This document shows positions 51,689 through 60,900 of a DNA stretch of 64,000 nt, in pieces (the first letter of the stretch is position 1; each line of letters begins with the position of its first letter). The stretch comes from Bacteroidota bacterium (GTDB taxonomy: Bacteria; Bacteroidota; Bacteroidia; AKYH767-A; 2013-40CM-41-45). The notes under the pieces are model-generated. The model had not been told where the DNA came from and did no database searches. It worked only from the letters and a program-made list of their open reading frames with translations. A program made the translations under genes and the position numbers. The DNA lies in contig JADJON010000001.1 of the NCBI GenBank assembly GCA_016713765.1, forward strand, positions 1,798,001-1,862,000, read 5' to 3'.

Positions 51689-52687
51689 ATGAAAAAGTCT
51701 CTCCTCTTCCTTTTCGCTGCCCTGACACTGGCCTCTTGTTCCGAGGAAATCGACCTGACCGCCGACTACAAGGAAACCATGGTCCTCTACGGCTTATTGG
51801 ATCCCAACGCGACCAATCAATACGTTCGGATTTCCAAGGCCTTCCTGGGCGAAGGGAATACACTTCAAATGGCCCAGCAGTCCGATTCCATCAACTATGC
51901 CAATGTGCTGGATGTTCGATTGGAACGGTTGTCCAATGGCGTGGTGGTCAATACCTATCCGATGACGCGTATTGATACGATCCCGAAGGAGAACGGGGTC
52001 TTCGCGGCACCCTATCAGGTGATCTATACGACCAACCAGCGGATACTGACCGATGGTTCGCTTTATCGCATCGTTGCGCGCAATACGGAAACCGGCGTGG
52101 AAGCCAGCTCGACCACACGGATCGTTGGCAGCATGCAGGTGTTCAATCCATCTCCCACTGTCCCGGTAGTTGATTTCTCCGCCTTTGGTGAAACAAGGCC
52201 GCGCATCAAGGGTGGTGACAATGGGCGATTGTTCGGCCTCATCATGCGCTTTCGTTATATCGAAATAGATTCGTTGGGCGCAGTCACCCGTCATACGGCA
52301 GACTGGTTATTCCCGGACCAATTGGCAACCCAAACGGGTGAGCAGGTGGAATTCGTTTACCAGCGTCAGGACTTTTACCGGATCATAGGCTCGCAGATAC
52401 CGGTGAAGGCCGGCGTCACCCGTAAACTCGATACCCTGACGGTTGGGCTGGGTGCCATTGAGTTCCGTTTTTATTCCGCTACGGAAGACGTCTATACCTA
52501 CCAGCAATTGGTTAATCCGGCCAATACGGGCGTCGTTCAGGACCGGCCGAGTTTTACGACGGTTGAGAACGGCCTGGGCTTGTTCAGCAGCCGTTTGTTA
52601 CAGCAGGAGTACCGTAACCTCACGGCCAATTCCCTCGCGGCATTCGATACGAGTGCCTATACGCGCGATTTGAATTTCAGCTTTTAA
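51689..52687 (+). CDS. DUF4249-like lipoprotein
   Basis: A 332-residue lipoprotein: MKKSLLFLFAALTLASC gives the lipobox with acylated Cys17. The start ATG at 51689 fits the promoter; a TTG frame from 51680 overlaps the promoter itself. The first 100 mature residues, with VLYGLLDPNATNQYVRISKA and VVVNTYPMTRID, resemble DUF4249, an envelope domain often found beside TonB-dependent receptors. No receptor gene lies adjacent. Function unknown. A hairpin-forming sequence follows the stop. Confidence 0.72.
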   Translation: MKKSLLFLFAALTLASCSEEIDLTADYKETMVLYGLLDPNATNQYVRISKAFLGEGNTLQMAQQSDSINYANVLDVRLERLSNGVVVNTYPMTRIDTIPKENGVFAAPYQVIYTTNQRILTDGSLYRIVARNTETGVEASSTTRIVGSMQVFNPSPTVPVVDFSAFGETRPRIKGGDNGRLFGLIMRFRYIEIDSLGAVTRHTADWLFPDQLATQTGEQVEFVYQRQDFYRIIGSQIPVKAGVTRKLDTLTVGLGAIEFRFYSATEDVYTYQQLVNPANTGVVQDRPSFTTVENGLGLFSSRLLQQEYRNLTANSLAAFDTSAYTRDLNFSF

Positions 52688-52690
52688 TGC

Positions 52691-52723
52691 CGCTTTGTCA
52701 GGTCATTTTTGACCTAAAAAGCG
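52691..52723. repeat. Imperfect inverted repeat between the lipoprotein gene and dnaK
   Basis: AGGTCA-TTTT-TGACCT (52700-52715) is a perfect 6-bp inverted repeat. It is flanked by a second pair, CGCTTT (52691-52696) and AAAGCG (52718-52723). No T-run follows, so it is either a weak transcript end for the lipoprotein gene or an operator. Confidence 0.45.
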
Positions 52724-52739
52724 CCATTTATTCCAGTTC

Positions 52740-52780
52740 TGCCACTTTTTCGCCAGATTTTTGACTGGCACTATGATTGA
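52740..52780 (+). promoter_or_regulatory. Candidate dnaK control region: inverted repeat and sigma-54-like sequence
   Basis: GCCAG (52752-52756) and CTGGC (52765-52769) form an inverted repeat, and TGCCA (52740-52744) mirrors TGGCA (52766-52770). TGGCAC-N5-TTGA (52766-52780) matches the sigma-54 -24/-12 consensus TGGCAC-N5-TTGC except for the final base. No TAnnTTTG element lies here; TATGATTG (one mismatch) overlaps it. No CIRCE element is present. Confidence 0.4.
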
Positions 52781-52826
52781 CTTTCGGGGAGCGCATTACG
52801 CACCACATCCTGAAAATCCAATCATC

Positions 52827-54734
52827 ATGAGAAAAGTAATAGGCATTGACCTGGGTACCACCAACTCCTGTGTGGCTGTCATGGAAGGCAACGAGCCGAT
52901 CGTAATTCCAAACAGCGAAGGGCGCCGGACCACCCCGTCAGTCGTCGCATTCCTCGACAATGGCGAGCGTAAGGTCGGTGATCCCGCCAAACGTCAGGCC
53001 ATCACCAATCCGCGCAACACCGTTTATTCGATCAAACGTTTCATGGGAGAGACCTTTGACCGGACTACCAAAGAGAAGGAACGTGTTCCCTATGATGTCG
53101 TAAAGGGCGATAACAATACCCCGCGCGTCAAGATCACGGACCGACTGTATACACCGCAGGAGATCTCGGCGATCGTACTGCAGAAAATGAAAAAGACGGC
53201 GGAAGACTACCTCGGTTACGAGGTGTCCGAAGCGGTCATCACGGTACCCGCGTATTTCAACGATGCGCAACGTCAGGCAACCAAAGAGGCTGGTGAGATC
53301 GCCGGATTGAAGGTGCTCCGCATCATCAACGAGCCGACCGCGGCTTCTCTGGCTTATGGCCTCGACAAGCAGGCGAAGGATGAAAAGATCGCCGTCTTCG
53401 ATTTGGGCGGTGGAACGTTCGATATCTCGATCCTCGAACTGGGTGACGGTGTGTTCGAAGTGAAATCCACCAATGGCGATACCCACCTGGGAGGCGACGA
53501 TTTCGATCAGAAGATCATCGACTGGCTCGCCGACGAATTCAAAAACGACGAAGGGATCGACCTGCGCAAGGATCCGATGGCGCTCCAGCGCCTGAAGGAA
53601 GCTGCGGAAAAGGCCAAGATCGAATTGTCGAGCTCCGCGCAGACGGAGATCAACCTTCCTTACATCATGCCGGTCGACGGTATTCCGAAGCACCTGGTGA
53701 AGACCCTTTCGCGCGCCAAGTTCGAGCAACTGTGCGATGACCTGATTCAGCGTACGCTGGCCCCCTGCAAAAAGGCGTTGGAAGATGCCGGCTTGCAGCC
53801 ATCCCAGATTGATGAGGTCATTCTGGTAGGGGGCTCCACCCGTATCCCGGCCATTCAGCAGATCGTCGAAAAGTTCTTCGGAAAGCAACCGCACAAAGGT
53901 GTCAACCCCGATGAGGTGGTCGCGATCGGCGCAGCCATCCAGGGCGCTGTACTCACCGGTGAAGTGAAAGACGTATTGCTCCTGGACGTGACCCCACTGT
54001 CGCTCGGTATCGAAACGATGGGCGGTGTGATGACCAAATTGATCGAGTCGAATACGACCATTCCGACCAAGAAAAGCGAAGTCTTCTCAACGGCTTCCGA
54101 TAATCAACCGTCTGTAGAGATCCACATCCTGCAGGGCGAGCGTCCGATGGCCCGCGACAACCGCACCATCGGCAGGTTCCACCTTGACAGCATTCCTCCG
54201 GCTCCCCGCGGTGTTCCGCAGATCGAAGTGACCTTCGATATTGATGCCAACGGCATCCTGCATGTAACCGCAAAAGATAAAGCCACCGGCAAATCGCAGA
54301 ACATCCGGATCGAAGCTTCTTCCGGTCTCACCGACGATGAGATCAAGAAGATGAAAGCGGAAGCGGAAGCTAACGCGGATGCCGACCGTAAGGTGAAGGA
54401 AGAAACGGAGAAAGTCAATCAGGCCGACTCGCTGATCTTCCAGACAGAAAAGCAGCTCAAGGAATACGGCGACAAACTCTCCTCTGGTAACCGCGAAAAC
54501 ATCCAGCGCGCACTCAGTGAACTGAAGGATGCGCACAAGGAACGCGACCTCGGTAAGATCGACACCGCTTTGGCCAACCTCAATAACGCATGGCAGGCTG
54601 CCTCTGAAGAGATGTACAAAGCCAGTCAGCAGCAAGGAGCTCCCGGAGCTGACCAGGCAGCCGGCGGACAAGGTAAAGCCGATGGTGAAGTCACCGACGT
54701 TGATTTTGAAGAGGTGAAGGACGAGAAGAAGTAA
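52827..54734 (+). CDS. dnaK: Molecular chaperone DnaK (Hsp70)
   Basis: A 635-residue Hsp70. The start is the ATG at 52827 ([18 protein letters not shown]); an open frame from 52761 adds unrelated residues. The ATPase domain has the phosphate loops [14 protein letters not shown] and [16 protein letters not shown], the [13 protein letters not shown] segment and [22 protein letters not shown]. The substrate-binding domain begins after [18 protein letters not shown], and the C-terminal lid is helical with the EEVKDEKK tail. It folds nascent and stress-damaged proteins with DnaJ and GrpE, whose genes are not in the window. The gene is monocistronic with its own terminator. Confidence 0.98.
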   Translation: MRKVIGIDLGTTNSCVAVMEGNEPIVIPNSEGRRTTPSVVAFLDNGERKVGDPAKRQAITNPRNTVYSIKRFMGETFDRTTKEKERVPYDVVKGDNNTPRVKITDRLYTPQEISAIVLQKMKKTAEDYLGYEVSEAVITVPAYFNDAQRQATKEAGEIAGLKVLRIINEPTAASLAYGLDKQAKDEKIAVFDLGGGTFDISILELGDGVFEVKSTNGDTHLGGDDFDQKIIDWLADEFKNDEGIDLRKDPMALQRLKEAAEKAKIELSSSAQTEINLPYIMPVDGIPKHLVKTLSRAKFEQLCDDLIQRTLAPCKKALEDAGLQPSQIDEVILVGGSTRIPAIQQIVEKFFGKQPHKGVNPDEVVAIGAAIQGAVLTGEVKDVLLLDVTPLSLGIETMGGVMTKLIESNTTIPTKKSEVFSTASDNQPSVEIHILQGERPMARDNRTIGRFHLDSIPPAPRGVPQIEVTFDIDANGILHVTAKDKATGKSQNIRIEASSGLTDDEIKKMKAEAEANADADRKVKEETEKVNQADSLIFQTEKQLKEYGDKLSSGNRENIQRALSELKDAHKERDLGKIDTALANLNNAWQAASEEMYKASQQQGAPGADQAAGGQGKADGEVTDVDFEEVKDEKK

Positions 54735-54755
54735 TCGACCGATCCGATTTTTCCG

Positions 54756-54793
54756 AAATGGCCGACCAGGCGTACCTGGCCGGCCATTTTTTT
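54756..54793 (+). terminator. Rho-independent terminator after dnaK
   Basis: ATGGCCG (54758-54764) pairs with CGGCCAT (54781-54787), continued inward by CCAGG/CCTGG after one mismatch with a CGTA loop. Seven T residues end it. Confidence 0.88.
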
Positions 54794-54844
54794 ATGCTCT
54801 TCGTCATGTCGATCAAGTGGATTCACAGCTACCTTTAATGCCTT

Positions 54845-56458
54845 ATGATGGCCCGAAGTGGTTTCCATTTGATCGTATTTTGGCTGTGTCTCACCGGCAG
54901 CTTGTTGGCTCAGCCCGCTGCTCCTTTCGCGCGTTACATAGGATCGCCGGGTAATTACCCTCCGGAATACCGGATCCAATCCGGCCCTGACGGCTATTTC
55001 CTGCTGCACAATTTCGTCGATTCCACCTTGTTCGTTCCGCAACTGTCAAAGGTCCGAAACAATGGTGCTGCCGAATGGAGCCGCGATATCGCCCTTTCGG
55101 GTGTAGTGTCGCCGAGGGCCAGATTGCTCCTGGCTGATACGACCGGTATGCTGATGGCCGGAACTCTTCAGCAAAATGGTTACAAGACATTTGTTACCCG
55201 GTTGGATACTTCCGGTGGTCTGCTGTCGAATCTGGTTATAGACTTCGGTGGTTACAACGAACCGGTCGTTCTTCGGAGAGGTAGGGCAAGTTGTCTGATA
55301 GCCGGATATCGGGATTTTCCGGATGGACTTGGTCGCTTCACCTTTGATATGACTATGCTGCGGTTGGATTCGAATGATCAGGTAGTACGTGCTTCGGCCA
55401 GTGGAAACGATTCAACTGATTTTACCCTGACTGCAGCAGCCATCTTGCGTGATGGTCGTACAATCTCGGTCGGCGAGGTGGGGAACCGGGCAATGGCACG
55501 CTTCCAAAGTCAACTGGCATGGTGGTCGGATCGAGACAGCCTGCTTCGGATGTTGCAGGTGGATGACGGGAGTTTTTACACACGCTTGCGTCCAGTGGAA
55601 ATCATCCTCTCCGGTGATTCCGCCCTCTTCGTTGCTGCTTCCGGAAGTACGATTGCCGGAAACGAACACGAAGTGGTGGTGTTTAAATTGGATACTGCCG
55701 GCCAAATGATCTGGTCGAGACGTTATTATCAGATTGCCTATGACCTGGAGGTCCGAACCATGGCGACCGATCGGTTCGGGCGGATTTGTCTCACCGGCAA
55801 CTGTTACCGTACGGTAAATGACAACGGGACATTCCTCTTACGGCTGGATCAGGATGGCAATGTGTTGGATGGGGCCTTGTTCAAGGCGCCGGTCTTCACC
55901 TTCGGCGGCAACGCGACAACCGACCTTTTGATCGAGCAGGATGGCAGCTGGACGTACCCGGTCTATTATTATGCCGGGAATCTCTATACCCCCGCATTGG
56001 TGCATTCCGATACCAGCTTACTGAGCGTATGCGCTGATCTGAATGAACAATTCGTTTTTGCGATGGCCGGGGCGAATCTGATGTTGCTTCACATGACACC
56101 GCCGGATCAGGAATTTTTGTCGGTTGCGCCCGATACACTCGGCATCAGTTTTACAAACCGAAGCGTTCACGAGGGTGATTTATGTCTCGCTGTAACGATC
56201 GAAAACGATTCCTATACGAATGGCGCGGTGATCAAGGTGTATCCTAATCCGGCCAGTGACCGTGTCTTTTTATCGGGCTTATCGGGTGATCTCGAACTGA
56301 GCATCCTCGATGTATCGGGTCGCGCAGTTTATTCAACCCATCAGATCCGTTATGAAGAGGGTGATCCGATCAGATTACCGGAGTTGACTCCGGGTCTTTT
56401 TCTGCTAAGGGTTCGCCACGAGGAAGGCAGTTACATCCACCGGTTGTTGATCAGGTAA
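54845..56458 (+). CDS. Secreted protein with T9SS type A C-terminal sorting domain
   Basis: A 537-residue protein with a signal peptide (GFHLIVFWLCLTGSLLAQ). The middle 400 residues look like a beta-propeller, with repeated blocks ending in strand pairs of the kind LDTSGGLLSNLVIDFGGY and LRLDQDGNVLDGALFKAP. The last 75 residues match the type A sorting domain: VYPNPASDRVFLSGL, LSILDVSGRAVYS, LTPGLFLLRVRHEEGSYIHR. Such proteins pass the outer membrane by the T9SS and are anchored or released after cleavage. A TACCTTTA sequence (one mismatch to the promoter element) lies close upstream. The stop is 9 bases from that of the convergent EamA gene. Confidence 0.88.
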   Translation: MMARSGFHLIVFWLCLTGSLLAQPAAPFARYIGSPGNYPPEYRIQSGPDGYFLLHNFVDSTLFVPQLSKVRNNGAAEWSRDIALSGVVSPRARLLLADTTGMLMAGTLQQNGYKTFVTRLDTSGGLLSNLVIDFGGYNEPVVLRRGRASCLIAGYRDFPDGLGRFTFDMTMLRLDSNDQVVRASASGNDSTDFTLTAAAILRDGRTISVGEVGNRAMARFQSQLAWWSDRDSLLRMLQVDDGSFYTRLRPVEIILSGDSALFVAASGSTIAGNEHEVVVFKLDTAGQMIWSRRYYQIAYDLEVRTMATDRFGRICLTGNCYRTVNDNGTFLLRLDQDGNVLDGALFKAPVFTFGGNATTDLLIEQDGSWTYPVYYYAGNLYTPALVHSDTSLLSVCADLNEQFVFAMAGANLMLLHMTPPDQEFLSVAPDTLGISFTNRSVHEGDLCLAVTIENDSYTNGAVIKVYPNPASDRVFLSGLSGDLELSILDVSGRAVYSTHQIRYEEGDPIRLPELTPGLFLLRVRHEEGSYIHRLLIR

Positions 56459-56467
56459 GGACCTGCC

Positions 56468-57358
56468 TCACGTTTGCAGCGTCTCCGCCCGGCGTGATTT
56501 TCTGTAGCGGTAGATCGTGTGCAATACGACCGTCAGCAGAATGATGACAGCGCCGAAATAAAATCCGCTGTTGAGAATCTTACCTTCATTCGCGAAGAGT
56601 ACGGCCAGAATGATACCATAGACCGGTTCCAGGTTAAGCGCGAGCGCCATGGTATAGGCCGACACTTTTCGAAGCGCTTTGAGCGAAAGAATCCAGGTCC
56701 AGACCGTGCACACCAAGGCCAATATCAAGAGGTAAATCCAGTCCGTCAGCGTCGGAATGAACTGATGCGTTGGTTGTACCAATACGTATACCGGTAATAG
56801 CAGCGTCAGAAAGCTGAAACCGGATCCCAATTCAATGAAGCTGATGATCGTAGGGTCATAACGTGACGCGATGCGCCGGTTAAAGACACTAAAAGTTGCG
56901 CTGAGCAGAGCGCTGATCAGGCCGACCAGGATACCTGCCGAAGCGGATGCGTCGGACCGGTAGATCGTAAAGATCCCGGTCAGGGCCATGGCGGAAAACA
57001 GGATCTCGACATGATCGAATCGCTGCCGGTTGACAAGTGGTTCAATAAACGACGAGAACAGCGCGATGGAAGAAAGGCAGATCATCGCTACTGAAATACT
57101 GGAAAGCTTGATCGAGCCGTAAAAGGTCAGCCAATGCAACATCACCAGGATGCCGATACCCGAAATGTTCATCCATTCGGACCGATTCAGTTTCGGCCAT
57201 CCTTTTCCCGGTAGGACAATGAGCGAAAAGCTGATCCAGCTCAGGAGGATCCGGTACCACACCAGCATGCCTTCATTCAACTGGATCAATTTTCCGAGCA
57301 GGCCCGTAAACCCCCATATAAAGATCGCCAGGTGCATCTGGAAGTAAGCGCGCTTCAT
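56468..57358 (-). CDS. EamA-family (DMT) transporter
   Basis: A 296-residue integral membrane protein with about ten predicted helices in two EamA halves. The first half starts MHLAIFIWGFTGLLGKLIQL. A Gly/Asn-containing loop, SAGILVGLISALLSATFSVF, marks the half boundary, and LNLEPVYGIILAVLFANEG is the second-half signature. The C-terminus is basic (YRKSRRAETLQT). Drug/metabolite transporters of this family export amino acids or other small compounds; the substrate here is unknown. Maf lies 45 bases upstream on the same strand. Confidence 0.9.
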   Translation of the reverse strand: MKRAYFQMHLAIFIWGFTGLLGKLIQLNEGMLVWYRILLSWISFSLIVLPGKGWPKLNRSEWMNISGIGILVMLHWLTFYGSIKLSSISVAMICLSSIALFSSFIEPLVNRQRFDHVEILFSAMALTGIFTIYRSDASASAGILVGLISALLSATFSVFNRRIASRYDPTIISFIELGSGFSFLTLLLPVYVLVQPTHQFIPTLTDWIYLLILALVCTVWTWILSLKALRKVSAYTMALALNLEPVYGIILAVLFANEGKILNSGFYFGAVIILLTVVLHTIYRYRKSRRAETLQT

Positions 57359-57403
57359 CGGGACGAGGGTGATGCTGGAAGATTAAGGGTTTAAGCGGTG
57401 GGG

Positions 57404-58111
57404 TCAGGGGAGAAATCGGTCAAGCTCCCGGTATAGTTCAAAAATCGGCAAACCCATCACGTTAAAGTAACTCCCATCGATCGATGAAATGATCGGTACA
57501 TGTTTGTCGGGATCGGCAGCAAGCGATTCTTCAAAGAGCCGGGGTTTGCCAAGATGATCGAGAAATGCACGTTCTTCTGTTGAACAGGGATTCATGTTTT
57601 TCGGAAGACATTCCTGCGCTCCGTAGGCCCCGGCTTTGTCGTAGGGTTGATATTCATCGATGTAGGTTTCGATTTCCGAACTGGAAAGCGGTCGGAAGGT
57701 TACGGTCGTTTCTACACTAAAACAATACCGCTTCCCAAGCAGGCTCAGGCATACGCCGGTAAACACCTGGTGCCGGTTACCTTGCAGCCGGTCGAGGATG
57801 CGAACCGCATCAGCACGATCGACCGGCTTACCGAGAACATGTCCGTCCTGCCAGACGATCGTATCAGCTGTCAGCAATAATTGACCGGCAGCCAGAGCCT
57901 CGTCAAAAGCCATGGCTTTGAACTCGGCCAGGTGAAGGGCTACTTCGGCTCCTTGCAGGTGTCCGGGCGGGACTTCCGGAACGTCCTTTCGGAGGACTTG
58001 GATGGGCCATCCGATCCCTTCCAGGAGTTGCCGCCTGCGAGGAGATCCTGAGCCCAACAGCAGTTCTGTATAGCTGGTTAACAGGCGTTTGTGAACACTC
58101 CGGGGATCCAT
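57404..58111 (-). CDS. Maf-family nucleotide pyrophosphatase
   Basis: A 235-residue house-cleaning pyrophosphatase. The N-terminal LLLGSGSPRRRQLLEGIGW, KAMAFDEALAAGQLLLTADTIVW, GKPVDRADAVRILDRL and the YIDEYQPYDKAGAYG segment define the family. The ATG at 58111 (MDPRSVHKRLL) is chosen; the open frame to 58159 overlaps the divergent promoter. A TACTTTCG sequence, one mismatch from the promoter element, ends 4 bases before this ATG. The length exceeds the usual 190-200 because of about 20 extra N-terminal residues and an insertion near ECLPKNMNPCSTEERAFLDH. Substrate (modified pyrimidine or dTTP/UTP) is not assignable. Confidence 0.9.
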   Translation of the reverse strand: MDPRSVHKRLLTSYTELLLGSGSPRRRQLLEGIGWPIQVLRKDVPEVPPGHLQGAEVALHLAEFKAMAFDEALAAGQLLLTADTIVWQDGHVLGKPVDRADAVRILDRLQGNRHQVFTGVCLSLLGKRYCFSVETTVTFRPLSSSEIETYIDEYQPYDKAGAYGAQECLPKNMNPCSTEERAFLDHLGKPRLFEESLAADPDKHVPIISSIDGSYFNVMGLPIFELYRELDRFLP

Positions 58112-58174
58112 ATGGCGAAAGTACGAATACGGATCTTCAACCCGCTTCATGCGGCTCACCCTGCGTGAAAAATG

Positions 58175-58182
58175 TATCTTTG
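58175..58182 (+). promoter_or_regulatory. Promoter -7 element of the TPR histidine kinase operon
   Basis: TATCTTTG, an exact TAnnTTTG match, ends 24 bases before the GTG at 58207. Its position excludes the in-frame GTG at 58165 as the start codon. Confidence 0.55.
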
Positions 58183-58206
58183 GTTCCGGGCACTCGCTGC
58201 GAATTC

Positions 58207-60138
58207 GTGTTCAACCGTCTGCTTTTCGTTCTGCTGTTATTGCCGCTTGCTACCGCGGCCCAGGATACGCTTGTCATTCGGCTCCTGGAGGATTCCCTGC
58301 AACGGGAACGGAATGATAGTCTCCGGATCAAATACCTGAACGACATTTCCTGGCAATACCATTCGTCCGATATCGAGCGGGCAATCAGTTATGCCGATCG
58401 TGCAGGCGTCCTGGCACATAAATCCGGTAACCAATGGGGAATCGCGAAATCCTACATTCTCCACGGAGTTTATTTTACCATCCAGGGGCAATACGATTCC
58501 GCCATCGCCAACTATGAACGATGTCTGGCATTGCGCCGGTCGCTCGGGGATTCCGCAGGGGTAGCTGCTACGTATCATGATATCGGCAGTGTCCACCTGT
58601 TTCGCGGCGATTATGGCCCTGCCTTGGACTTCTTACTGCGGTCATTGCGGCTGGAGCAAACCTATGGTACGCCGCAGAACGTAGCGGAAGGTTTCGTCAA
58701 TGTCGGCAACGTCTATATGGCCATGAAGCGCTATGATGACGCGCTGACGAATTATTACCAGTACCTGAAGATCATTACGCCGCAAGGCGATGACGTGGCC
58801 ATGGTGGAGGTGTTGAACAATATCGGGAATGCCTTATTGGTCAAGGAGCGGATAAAGGAAGCCGACTCGTCTTTTCAAGTGGCTATCGAACTCGCTCGAA
58901 CGAAAGGAAGTCTTGACGGCGAAGCCATGAGCCTCAGCGGAATGGCCAGTGTGCAGTACAAGCGAAAAAACTACACGGCCGCTGAATCTTTGCAGCTTCG
59001 CGCCATTCGGATATGGGAAACCTTGGGCAATCCGGCGTCCATGGCGGAGGGATGGAACTTGCTGTCCGAACTGTATTTCACGAACGGACAATTGCGCGAG
59101 AGTATACACGCTGCGGACAGCGCATTGGCGCTCGCAGAAGAGATTGAATCGAAGAAACAGATGCGGGATGCCTACGGTCATCTCGCCGATGGTTATGCCG
59201 GTTTGAAGATGCACGAGAAAGCGTTCGAGTACCTGGGAAGTTACGTGCGCTATCAGGATAGTCTTCAGGATGAGGACCTGAATGAACGCATCGCGGAAAT
59301 GCAAACGCGTTTCGATACCGAGCGGAAGGAGGCGGAAAACAGGTTGTTGCAACAGGATAATCGGATCAAAGACCTTCAGTTGGCACGGAGTACCACGGTG
59401 CGCTGGATATTGGTCGGTGCATTGTTCGTCGGTTGGGTGATCGCCTATTTGTTGTACAGTCGCTTCAAACAACGGCAGCAATTGCGTATGCGGGAGGCGC
59501 TGCTGGAGGAACGCGAGCAGCGTACGCGTGCGGTGGTGGAAGCTGAGGAGCACGAACGCGTCAGGATCGCCCGTGAATTGCACGACGGCGTAGGGCAGCT
59601 GCTTGCGGCTGCTCGTTTGAATATTTCCCGACTTGAATCCTCCGGGAGTCATGAAGCACTTCAAACCGGATTGCAATTGTTGGACGAATCAGCACGGGAA
59701 GTCAGGTCGATTTCACATGCCATGATGCCGTCGGCCCTTTCCTCCAAGGGGCTTGTAGAGGCGATCACCGGTTTTGTACAAAAGATCTCCAAAGGTGGCC
59801 TGCATGGAAGTGTCGATGCATCAGCTATGGAAGGCCGATTGACGAGCGAGCAGGAAGCGATTCTCTTCCGGGTGATCCAGGAATTGATCGGAAACATTCT
59901 GCGCCATGCGAAAGCCACCGTCTTTTCGGTCCAGTTCGTCCGGCATGAGCATACGCTTAGTATCCTCGTGGAAGACGACGGCCGGGGTATGCCAGGAGAC
60001 ATGGCCGGGAATGCTGAAGGCATTGGAATGAAAAATGTCCGCACCCGTGTGCACTATCTTGGTGGCGAGGTTTATTGGGATAGCCAGACAGGGAAGGGGA
60101 CAACCGTCAATATTGAAATTCCACTGGGTAATGGATAG
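58207..60138 (+). CDS. Tetratricopeptide-repeat sensor histidine kinase (HisKA_3 family)
   Basis: A 643-residue kinase starting at a GTG at 58207, which begins the signal peptide (MFNRLLFVLLLLPLATAA). A longer frame from 58165 is excluded by the promoter. Residues 30-365 are TPR repeats facing the periplasm (about seven: for example AISYADRAGVLAHKSGN, AIANYERCLALRRSLGD). One membrane helix, WILVGALFVGWVIAYLLYS, follows a coiled coil. Inside the cell, a HisKA_3 domain (RVRIARELHDGVGQLLAAARLN) and an ATPase domain (RVIQELIGNILRHAKA, GIGMKNVRTRV) end it. It overlaps the LuxR-type regulator by 8 bases and almost certainly phosphorylates it. The signal is unknown. Confidence 0.93.
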   Translation: MFNRLLFVLLLLPLATAAQDTLVIRLLEDSLQRERNDSLRIKYLNDISWQYHSSDIERAISYADRAGVLAHKSGNQWGIAKSYILHGVYFTIQGQYDSAIANYERCLALRRSLGDSAGVAATYHDIGSVHLFRGDYGPALDFLLRSLRLEQTYGTPQNVAEGFVNVGNVYMAMKRYDDALTNYYQYLKIITPQGDDVAMVEVLNNIGNALLVKERIKEADSSFQVAIELARTKGSLDGEAMSLSGMASVQYKRKNYTAAESLQLRAIRIWETLGNPASMAEGWNLLSELYFTNGQLRESIHAADSALALAEEIESKKQMRDAYGHLADGYAGLKMHEKAFEYLGSYVRYQDSLQDEDLNERIAEMQTRFDTERKEAENRLLQQDNRIKDLQLARSTTVRWILVGALFVGWVIAYLLYSRFKQRQQLRMREALLEEREQRTRAVVEAEEHERVRIARELHDGVGQLLAAARLNISRLESSGSHEALQTGLQLLDESAREVRSISHAMMPSALSSKGLVEAITGFVQKISKGGLHGSVDASAMEGRLTSEQEAILFRVIQELIGNILRHAKATVFSVQFVRHEHTLSILVEDDGRGMPGDMAGNAEGIGMKNVRTRVHYLGGEVYWDSQTGKGTTVNIEIPLGNG

Positions 60139-60775
60139 GATCATACGAGTGTTTCTGGTGGATGATCACCAGGTCCTGCTGGAGGGTATCCGTTCGCTGC
60201 TGATGCAGGCGCCCGGCATTGAAGTGGCAGGCATTGCTGTTTCCGCTAATGCTGCCCTGGAAGCGTTCCAATCCTCGCAACCCGATGTGTTGCTGACAGA
60301 CGTTCAATTACCCGGAATGGACGGCGCGGCCCTGACCAGGGAGGTGAAGCGCTTGTACCCATCGGTCATGGTTTGCGCCCTCAGCATGTCAGGCGACCGT
60401 GAGACGATTGGAAAACTGCTGGATGCCGGAGCAACCGGATATATCCTCAAGAATACCGGACAGGAAGAACTGCTTCAGGCGATCCGGACGGTAGCCCGGG
60501 GTGAGTTGTATTTTTCCGACGAGGTGTCTGCCGAAATGATGCGCGCCCTCGCCTCGCGTAAAGAGCAGCCCGTCGCACCTCAACCAGTACTGACCTCACG
60601 GGAAATTGAGATTGTCCGCCTGATCGCAAAGGAATTTTCAAACGCCCGGATCGCGGAAGCACTGTTCATCTCTGAACGGACGGTGGAAACCCATCGGAAG
60701 AACATTTTCCGAAAGACCGGAACCAAGTCGGTCGTCGGCTTGCTCAAGTTCGCGATGGAGCAGAATTTACTTTGA
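60131..60775 (+). CDS. NarL/LuxR-type response regulator
   Basis: A 214-residue regulator starting at the ATG at 60131, overlapping the kinase stop by 8 bases; the open frame upstream overlaps the kinase gene and is rejected. The receiver has acidic DD at residues 11-12, phospho-acceptor D57 (LLTDVQLPGMDG) and the switch Ser/Lys in CALSMSGDR and YILKNTG. The C-terminal HTH is VLTSREIEIVRLIAKEFSN followed by IAEALFISERTVETHRKNIF. Operon structure and spacing imply a pair with the TPR kinase. Targets unknown; the small secreted protein and PQQ-propeller genes downstream are candidates. Confidence 0.95.
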   Translation: MDRIIRVFLVDDHQVLLEGIRSLLMQAPGIEVAGIAVSANAALEAFQSSQPDVLLTDVQLPGMDGAALTREVKRLYPSVMVCALSMSGDRETIGKLLDAGATGYILKNTGQEELLQAIRTVARGELYFSDEVSAEMMRALASRKEQPVAPQPVLTSREIEIVRLIAKEFSNARIAEALFISERTVETHRKNIFRKTGTKSVVGLLKFAMEQNLL

Positions 60776-60900
60776 TATTTTACTGATTTCAACATTATCC
60801 GGCCGCTATCCGTGCTGGTGGGTATGCGATTTACCCGGAGGACGGGATTGATAGGACCTGTTCGCAGATACATTTTTGCAACGGGAAATATCAGTTGTCT

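Noticed and set aside
52691..52826. CIRCE element upstream of dnaK
   Set aside because: The TTAGCACTC-N9-GAGTGCTAA sequence is absent; only shorter unrelated inverted repeats are present.
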